A DNA stretch of 9,876 nt, taken from positions 1-9,876 of the forward strand of contig JAAAOL010000120.1 of assembly GCA_009908885.1 (NCBI GenBank), in the 5' to 3' direction. This document shows, piece by piece, positions 5,534-9,876 of this stretch. Origin of the DNA: Bacteroidota bacterium (GTDB lineage Bacteria > Bacteroidota > Rhodothermia > Rhodothermales > JAAAOL01). Within the stretch, counting starts at the first letter, position 1. Each line of letters starts with the position of its first letter. Both the position numbers and the translations under genes were made by a program. Below the pieces are notes generated by a model. It was not told the DNA's origin, ran no database searches, and saw only the letters and a program-made list of their open reading frames with translations.

Positions 5534-7651
5534 TTATTCAGATTGCGGAGAGGCCATGTCCGGGTCGGGCATGCCGGCCTTCATCGTGTCGGGCGGGGTG
5601 CCCTGGAAGGCGCGGTCCAGCCGCGATGGGAAGGTGCGGGCGCCATAGCGCTCGCGCAGATCGGCCACGAGCTGATCTTCCAGCACCTCCTGGTAGGCCG
5701 TCACGACCTCGGCGCGGGCTTCGTCCAGCGTCTTGGGGCGGGCGGGCACGGTGCCGTCGTTGAACATCACGGCCTGCCCGCCTCGATCGCGGATCGTGTT
5801 GGTGTGCTCTCCCGGCTCCAGGCCCACGCCCATGTCGTACGCCGTGTCGGTCCGCTCGCTGATGAGCATGGTGTCCAGCCGCATCGTCGCGGTGGTGTCC
5901 TGCTCCAGCTGCGTCGCGAGCTGGTCCAGCGTGAGGGCGCCTGCGTCGATGCGGTCGAGCGTGGCCGTCAGCACGGAGTCGGACGAGCTGAAGAGCCCGA
6001 TGACGCGCGTCCGCTCGGGGAAGCGGTACTCCTCCCGGTGCTCGTCGAAATACGCCCGAATCCCGGCGGTGTCCTGCGAGGCGGCGGTCCAGACCGAGTC
6101 CTCCATCAGCTGAAACAGCATGAGGCCGTCGCGAAATTCACGCATGATGCGGCGGAACTCGGAATCGCGCTCCTCCAGGGCGGCCGCCTCGTAGTCGAGC
6201 GCAATCGACTCCATGAATTGATCGGCGAGCGCATAGATTTGCGCCTCCCGCTCCTGCTTCTTCGGCATCTGGGAGGACGTCGCATGCTCCTGCCAGTCGG
6301 CCACCGAGTACGTCGAGTCGCCCAGTGTGGCGAAGGTCGCGTCGGCGAGGGTGTCGGCATAGTGCTGGCCGGTCAGGTGGACGATCACCGAGTCGGCGGC
6401 GACGCCGTCGAAGAGTGTGGTCACGAGCGCAGTGTCGAGCGCGGCGCCGTGTGCGGCCAAAATGTCGCGGCGCAGCTCGGTCTCCGCCGCCTGCGTGCGG
6501 GGGAGGCGGGAGACGGTCTGCTTGAGGTCCTCGTATTCTTCCTCCAGCGTGCCCCGCTCCTTCCGGTCCAGCAACTTGATGAGGTGATAGCCGAACCGGG
6601 TCTCGACCGGTCCCGTCACCGCGCCGACGCTGTCGATGGCGAAGGCCGCTTCGCGGAAGCTGCCGGGCAGGTTGTAGTTGTCGAAGCTCTGCCATCCGAG
6701 GTCGCCGCCCCGCAGGCCGCTCCGCTTGTCGGCGGAGTAGCTCTTGGCGAGGTCGGCAAAGGCTTCACCCTGGTCCAGCCGCTCCTGTATCCGCTCGACG
6801 AGGGCCAGGGCCTCGGCCGTATCAGGCGCCAGTTCGCTGCCCGGCGAGATCATGATGTGCGCGATGCGAATGTCGCGGCGGGCGGGCTTGCGGTCGTGCA
6901 CCTTCACCAGATGATAGCCGAAGCGCGTGCGGACGATATCCGAAATTTCACCGACGGGCGTCGCGTACGCAGCATCTTCGAACGGCGCCACCATGCGGCC
7001 CGCAGTGACGAAGCCGAGGCGTCCGCGGTAGCCGGCATGGTCATACTGGCCGTCGCGCTCGCGGGCGGAGGGATCCTGCGAGTACTGGTAGGCCAGCTCC
7101 CCGAAGTCGGCCCCGTTCGCCAGGGAGTCGCGCAAGGCCTGAATGCGCGTATAGGCAGCCATCGTATCCTCTGGCGACGCGTTGCGCCCCGCGCGGATCA
7201 GGATGTGGCTCACATCCACCATCTCGCCTTTTCGCTCATACAGCTCCTTGACGATCGGGTTGATGACCTCCTTGTCCATCAGGTACGGCTTGGCGAACGA
7301 AGCGCGGTAGTTCCGGATTTCCGTCTGCACCGACGAATCCGTGGCGTATCCGGCGGCCTCAGCGGCCTTCACCTTAAGGCGGAAGTCCACGAAGCGCTCC
7401 AGGAAATCTACGTACGCCCCGAGGGAGTCGTCCTGCGCTTCATCCCATCCGCCGACGGAGTTGGCGTACTCCCGCTCGAAGTCATTCAGCGTGAAGGCTT
7501 CCCCGTCGAAAATCGCGACGACGTTCGAGTCCGACGCGAGCGACGACGTCGCCGTAGTGCTCGTCGAGGCACACCCGGCGCTCAGGATGAGGGCGAGCAG
7601 CCCGACGGCAGCCAGGAGACAATGATGGGGTCGGAGGGGCATTGTTACCAT
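5534..7651 (-). CDS. Large peptidyl-prolyl cis-trans isomerase lipoprotein (PPIC type)
   Basis: From ATG 7651 the product has 705 residues. The lipoprotein signal MVTMPLRPHH... ends in ILSAGC with Cys27; ATG 7642, three codons later, would work equally well. A PpiD/SurA-like N-terminal domain (about 44-140, starting VVAIFDGEAFTLNDFEREYA) precedes two well-preserved parvulin domains. The first is at about 144-252 (VDVSHILIRAG, YQYSQDPSARERDG, RFGYHLVKVHDRK). The second is at about 260-363 (IRIAHIMISPGSE, SYSADKRSGLRGGDLGW, RFGYHLIKLLDRK). A helical region follows, then a weak third parvulin-like stretch (about 547-633, starting RTRVIGLFSS) and a charged tail. It is likely a periplasm-facing foldase for envelope proteins. 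It is the first gene of the PPIase-PPIase-SurA-MoxR operon. A frame extends upstream to a TTG at 7792, but its 47 extra residues are Pro-rich and would bury the lipoprotein signal, so they are excluded. Confidence 0.9.
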   Translation of the reverse strand: MVTMPLRPHHCLLAAVGLLALILSAGCASTSTTATSSLASDSNVVAIFDGEAFTLNDFEREYANSVGGWDEAQDDSLGAYVDFLERFVDFRLKVKAAEAAGYATDSSVQTEIRNYRASFAKPYLMDKEVINPIVKELYERKGEMVDVSHILIRAGRNASPEDTMAAYTRIQALRDSLANGADFGELAYQYSQDPSARERDGQYDHAGYRGRLGFVTAGRMVAPFEDAAYATPVGEISDIVRTRFGYHLVKVHDRKPARRDIRIAHIMISPGSELAPDTAEALALVERIQERLDQGEAFADLAKSYSADKRSGLRGGDLGWQSFDNYNLPGSFREAAFAIDSVGAVTGPVETRFGYHLIKLLDRKERGTLEEEYEDLKQTVSRLPRTQAAETELRRDILAAHGAALDTALVTTLFDGVAADSVIVHLTGQHYADTLADATFATLGDSTYSVADWQEHATSSQMPKKQEREAQIYALADQFMESIALDYEAAALEERDSEFRRIMREFRDGLMLFQLMEDSVWTAASQDTAGIRAYFDEHREEYRFPERTRVIGLFSSSDSVLTATLDRIDAGALTLDQLATQLEQDTTATMRLDTMLISERTDTAYDMGVGLEPGEHTNTIRDRGGQAVMFNDGTVPARPKTLDEARAEVVTAYQEVLEDQLVADLRERYGARTFPSRLDRAFQGTPPDTMKAGMPDPDMASPQSE

Positions 7652-7701
7652 GGGATGATTCAACGGTACCGGTGGGAGTGGTGCACAACTGTGGCGCAGC
7701 G

Positions 7702-7718
7702 GCGGGGAGCCGCCCCGC
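7702..7718 (-). other. GC-rich hairpin in the probable leader of the chaperone operon
   Basis: GCGGGG (7702-7707) and CCCCGC (7713-7718) form a 6-bp stem around a 5-nt loop. It lies about 50-70 nt upstream of the ATG of the large PPIase gene, inside the predicted 5' untranslated leader. A second small palindrome, AAGCC-G-GGCTT (7722-7732), is next to it. No T run makes either a clear terminator; a role in mRNA stability is only a guess. Confidence 0.3.
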
Positions 7719-7735
7719 GAAAAGCCGGGCTTCTT

Positions 7736-7760
7736 CACGCCTCGGGGGGGAGGCTGTTCC
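7736..7760 (-). promoter_or_regulatory. Candidate ECF-sigma-type promoter for the chaperone operon
   Basis: On the minus strand GGAAC (7760-7756) is followed after 16 nt by CGTG (7739-7736). ECF sigma factors commonly recognise GGAAC with CGTC or CGT-like -10 boxes at this spacing. The transcript would start near 7730, some 80 nt before the large PPIase gene. The divergent neighbour is itself an ECF sigma gene, which makes the match more interesting, but short motifs arise by chance in GC-rich DNA. Confidence 0.3.
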
Positions 7761-7765
7761 GTGCT

Positions 7766-7797
7766 TTTGGAATTCTTCGTGCAATTGAGCAACTTTG
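7766..7797 (+). promoter_or_regulatory. Candidate Bacteroidota-type promoter for the sigma factor gene
   Basis: TTTG (7766-7769), a 20-nt spacer and CAACTTTG (7790-7797) match the Bacteroidota housekeeping pattern TTTG / TAnnTTTG, with one mismatch in the second box and spacing in the usual range. Transcription would start just after 7800, leaving a leader of about 85 nt before the ATG at 7889. Confidence 0.4.
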
Positions 7798-7824
7798 GCG
7801 GGTGTCGCGTGTCATGCTCAAAAT

Positions 7825-7852
7825 CACGCCGCCCTTTCTGCGCGACGGCGTG
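7825..7852 (+). other. Hairpin in the sigma-factor leader
   Basis: CACGCCG (7825-7831) and CGGCGTG (7846-7852) are exact complements around a 14-nt loop, between the candidate promoter and the start codon. The following bases, TCGTTCTT, are only moderately T-rich, so it is weak as a terminator or attenuator. If an alternative start at 7814 were used, this DNA would be coding. Confidence 0.3.
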
Positions 7853-7888
7853 TCGTTCTTGCAGATCCCACCGCTCACCTCCAGCACC

Positions 7889-8476
7889 ATGTTACCTGCT
7901 GACGAAAAGGCGCTCATCGAAGCCTTCCAGTCGGGCGATGAGTTCGCCTTCGTGTCGCTCTACAACCGCTACAAGACCCAGGTCTACGGGTTCTGCGTCA
8001 AGATGCTGGGCGACAAGACGCTCGCCCAGGACGTGTTGCAGGAGACCTTTCTGCGCGTCTACGAGAACCGTGAGCGTCTTATCAAGACCAGCTCCTTCAA
8101 GTCCTGGGTGTTCACCATCGCCCGGAACCAGTGCCTCAATCAGCTGCGGCGGTCGAAGCGGCAGGTCTCGCTCGAAGACGACGTCCACGGCGACCCGGCC
8201 CCGCCGGTGCCGCAGGGGCAGGTAGCCCATCTGGAGAAGAGCGAGCAGGTCCAGCTCGTGAACTATTTTCTGGATCAGCTGAAGGATGACTACCGCGAGG
8301 TCATTATCCTGCGCGAGTACCAGAACCTGTCCTACGCCGAGATCGCTGCCGTGACGCGCAGCACGCTGAGCGCCGTCAAGTCGCGCCTGTTCAAGGCTCG
8401 CCGCAAGCTGGCCTCGTTCATGGAGCCGGTGCTGCAGCAGGAGCAGGAGCGCGTGGCGGCCCAGCGAACGCCCTGA
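7889..8476 (+). CDS. RNA polymerase sigma-70 family factor, ECF type
   Basis: The 195-residue protein has the two-domain ECF layout. Region 2 (about 8-90) contains FVSLYNRYKTQVYGFCVKML, QDVLQETFLRVYENRERL and KSWVFTIARNQCLNQLRRSK. A short acidic and Pro-rich linker follows (95-115), then region 4 (about 122-175) with the helix-turn-helix LSYAEIAAVTRSTLSAVKSR that reads the -35 box. It directs RNA polymerase to a dedicated promoter set. The next gene, 46 bp downstream, is a zinc-finger membrane protein and probable anti-sigma factor. ATG 7889 places region 2 at the N-terminus as usual. ATG 7814 in the same frame would add 25 residues not typical of the family. A much longer open frame runs through here from 4610, but upstream of this gene it is antisense to the chaperone operon. 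Confidence 0.93.
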   Translation: MLPADEKALIEAFQSGDEFAFVSLYNRYKTQVYGFCVKMLGDKTLAQDVLQETFLRVYENRERLIKTSSFKSWVFTIARNQCLNQLRRSKRQVSLEDDVHGDPAPPVPQGQVAHLEKSEQVQLVNYFLDQLKDDYREVIILREYQNLSYAEIAAVTRSTLSAVKSRLFKARRKLASFMEPVLQQEQERVAAQRTP

Positions 8477-8522
8477 GGGGCCCTGACTCCGACGACCCTG
8501 ACCATATACAACGATACCATAG

Positions 8523-9068
8523 ATGGCCATGACTGACCCGCAACCGATGGGGGCATCATCGATCTGCACGGCGTCCTGGGAGGCCGCGCTGAACGAGTAC
8601 GTCGACGGCGAGCTGCCCATGGAGGCGCAACCGCGTCTGTTCGCGCATCTGGCCACCTGCGCCCCGTGTCGCCGCACCCTGGAGGCCGTGCTGGCCTTCC
8701 GGCGCATGAGCCGCCAGGAGCCGCTGGCCGTGCCGCCCGCCGCCGACGATGCCGTCTTCCGTCGTCTCGATCAGGTGAAGCAGCGCGCCGAGCGGGTGGA
8801 CCGAAACGCCCGGCAACGCTCGCTGTGGACGGCGCCCACGCCCCTCTCTCTGGGGGCCGCTGCGATGGTGGCCGTGGTGCTCTTCGTCGTCGGCCTTCTC
8901 GTCCCGATGCAGCTGGACGAGGCCGACTCCACCGCGCTCGTGTCGGCGGGCATGGAGCGGGTCGAGTTCGAGCCGGCCCCGGCGGAAGCGGTCTACGTCT
9001 TCTATCCGGGCCTGACCGTCGAGGCGACGAAGCTGGATGCTGCGGCGGTGCCGTTCCGGGCACCGTGA
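8523..9068 (+). CDS. Probable anti-sigma factor with zf-HC2 domain and one membrane span
   Basis: The 181-residue protein starts with a putative zinc-finger anti-sigma domain (about 19-60): WEAALNEYVDGELPMEAQ, then HLATCAPC, giving the HxxxCxxC ligands H42, C46 and C49. C15 could be the upstream fourth ligand. A charged linker (60-105) leads to one transmembrane segment (about 109-129, LSLGAAAMVAVVLFVVGLLV), so the zinc finger would be cytoplasmic and the C-terminal 50 residues periplasmic. The family binds its cognate sigma factor and releases it on a signal, either redox or regulated proteolysis. The membrane anchor favours an envelope signal. The periplasmic tail (VYVFYPGLTVEATKLDA) resembles nothing I recognise. 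Starts at 8523 and 8529 (MAM) are equivalent. It is probably cotranscribed with the sigma gene 46 bp upstream. Confidence 0.85.
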   Translation: MAMTDPQPMGASSICTASWEAALNEYVDGELPMEAQPRLFAHLATCAPCRRTLEAVLAFRRMSRQEPLAVPPAADDAVFRRLDQVKQRAERVDRNARQRSLWTAPTPLSLGAAAMVAVVLFVVGLLVPMQLDEADSTALVSAGMERVEFEPAPAEAVYVFYPGLTVEATKLDAAAVPFRAP

Positions 9069-9198
9069 GCCCCCGATGCGTACCGGACGGGGTGAGGGCG
9101 GCAGAATGTGCGTGGACTTCACGAACGAATGGGGGAGGGCCCGTATTCTAATAGCCTGATCGGTCATCACCCCTGTTCACGCACCCCACTTTTCGGCT

Positions 9199-9876
9199 AT
9201 GGCTACGCCCTCTGACGCCTCCGTTCGCGTTCGCTTCGCCCCGAGCCCGACGGGCCTGCTCCACATCGGCGGCCTGCGTACGGCGCTCTACAACTACCTC
9301 TTCGCCCGGCAGCACGGCGGCACGTTCATCCTCCGCATCGAAGACACCGACCGGGAGCGCTTCGTCCAGGAGGCCGAGGCCGACATCCTCACGTCGATGC
9401 GGTGGGCCGGACTGACGGCGGACGAAGGTCCGGAGGCTGGGGGTGACCATGCGCCGTATTACCAGTCCGAGCGGCAGGCGCTGTATCAGGAGTATGCCGA
9501 GCAACTCGTTGAGGCCGGGCACGCCTACTACGCCTTCGACACGCCCGAGGAGCTGGAGGCCATGCGGGAGCGTCTGGAAGACGAGGGCATCGCCGCGCCG
9601 ACCTACGACGCCTCGACCCGGCAGCGGATGCAAAACGCGCTGACGCTCTCCGAGGAGGAGGTGCAGGCCCGCCTCGACCGGGGCGACCCGTACGTCATCC
9701 GCCTCAAGGTGCCGCGCGACGTGACGGTCCGCTTCGAGGACGTGATCCGTGGCAGCGTAGCCATCGAGTCCGACAAGATCGACGATCAGGTCCTGCTCAA
9801 GTCGGACGGGATGCCGACCTACCACCTCGCCAACGTGGTGGACGATCACCTGATGGAGGTCACGCACATCATCCGG
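9199..9876 (+). CDS. gltX: Glutamyl-tRNA synthetase, 5' part (3' end beyond the window)
   Basis: 226 codons from ATG 9199 run open to the right edge. The N-terminal class I catalytic fold is plain: RFAPSPTGLLHIGGLRTALY (12-31) with the HIGH-type signature HIGG at 22-25, RIEDTDRERF (46-55), and later VIRLKVPRDV, DGMPTYHLANVVDDHLMEVT and HIIR just before the cut. The enzyme charges tRNA with glutamate using ATP. The KMSKS loop and anticodon-binding domain lie outside the window, so discriminating and non-discriminating types cannot be told apart. Where E. coli GluRS has zinc-binding cysteines, this protein reads YYAFDTPEELEAM (110-122) with no cysteine, so it is a zinc-free form. It is separated from the anti-sigma gene by 130 bp and is probably transcribed independently. 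No Shine-Dalgarno sequence precedes the ATG. Confidence 0.97.
   Translation, partial: MATPSDASVRVRFAPSPTGLLHIGGLRTALYNYLFARQHGGTFILRIEDTDRERFVQEAEADILTSMRWAGLTADEGPEAGGDHAPYYQSERQALYQEYAEQLVEAGHAYYAFDTPEELEAMRERLEDEGIAAPTYDASTRQRMQNALTLSEEEVQARLDRGDPYVIRLKVPRDVTVRFEDVIRGSVAIESDKIDDQVLLKSDGMPTYHLANVVDDHLMEVTHIIR

Noticed and set aside
7652..7792. Upstream extension of the large PPIase to a TTG start
   Set aside because: It would put 47 Pro-rich residues before a perfect lipoprotein signal and remove the divergent spacer that holds promoter candidates.
4610..7888. A very long plus-strand open frame running through to the sigma factor
   Set aside because: It is antisense to three recognisable PPIase genes, and its translation is rich in Arg, Gly and Val with no domain. 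It is a GC-rich shadow frame that happens to be in phase with the sigma gene; only 7889-8476 is real.
9070..9098. Terminator after the anti-sigma gene (CCCCG...CGGGG)
   Set aside because: A 5-bp stem with a long loop and no T run after it.
9118..9149. Promoter for gltX with TATTCT at 9144-9149
   Set aside because: The -10-like box is fair, but no acceptable -35 box lies 16-18 nt upstream and no TTTG/TAnnTTTG pair is present.
1..9876. CRISPR array, tRNA or rRNA genes
   Set aside because: No regularly spaced repeats of 24-40 nt, no cloverleaf with a TTC-loop signature and no rRNA-like conserved stretches were seen on either strand by eye.

Overview
The window is GC-rich and densely coding, and suggests Bacteroidota, probably the Rhodothermia (Salinibacter/Rhodothermus-like) branch. 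The evidence is a tandem set of SurA-type chaperone genes followed by moxR, a GluRS in which the zinc-ligand cysteine region reads YYAFD, a promoter-like TTTG/CAACTTTG pair, and no convincing Shine-Dalgarno sequence at any of the eight starts. The taxonomic call is inference.

Left part (1-2043): the 5' part of fxsA (minus strand, running off the left edge) and a renalase-like FAD protein (plus strand) point away from each other. Their 373-bp spacer holds a 166-bp element bounded by 27-nt imperfect terminal inverted repeats. A second copy of the same repeat family (135 bp) lies just after the FAD gene. Both copies are flanked by 3-bp direct repeats of the form TNA. Each end carries an outward-facing xxGACA, 17 nt, TAT arrangement, which at the fxsA side completes a perfect TATAAT. 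The second copy also contains a GTAGAGACGCC-type palindrome that reads as a terminator only on the minus strand.

Middle part (2044-7651, minus strand): four genes form an apparent operon. In order of transcription they are a large PPIase lipoprotein, a smaller SurA-like lipoprotein with an eroded PPIase domain, a two-parvulin-domain SurA with a signal peptide, and a MoxR AAA+ ATPase. The first three are expected to chaperone outer-membrane proteins in the periplasm.

Right part (7652-9876, plus strand): a divergent ECF sigma factor is followed by its probable membrane-anchored zinc-finger anti-sigma factor, then by the start of gltX (cut by the right edge). The sigma/chaperone spacer has a Bacteroidota-type promoter candidate facing the sigma gene and an ECF-type candidate (GGAAC, 16 nt, CGTG) facing the chaperone operon. 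This suggests, without proving, that the sigma factor controls the chaperone genes as an envelope-stress regulon.
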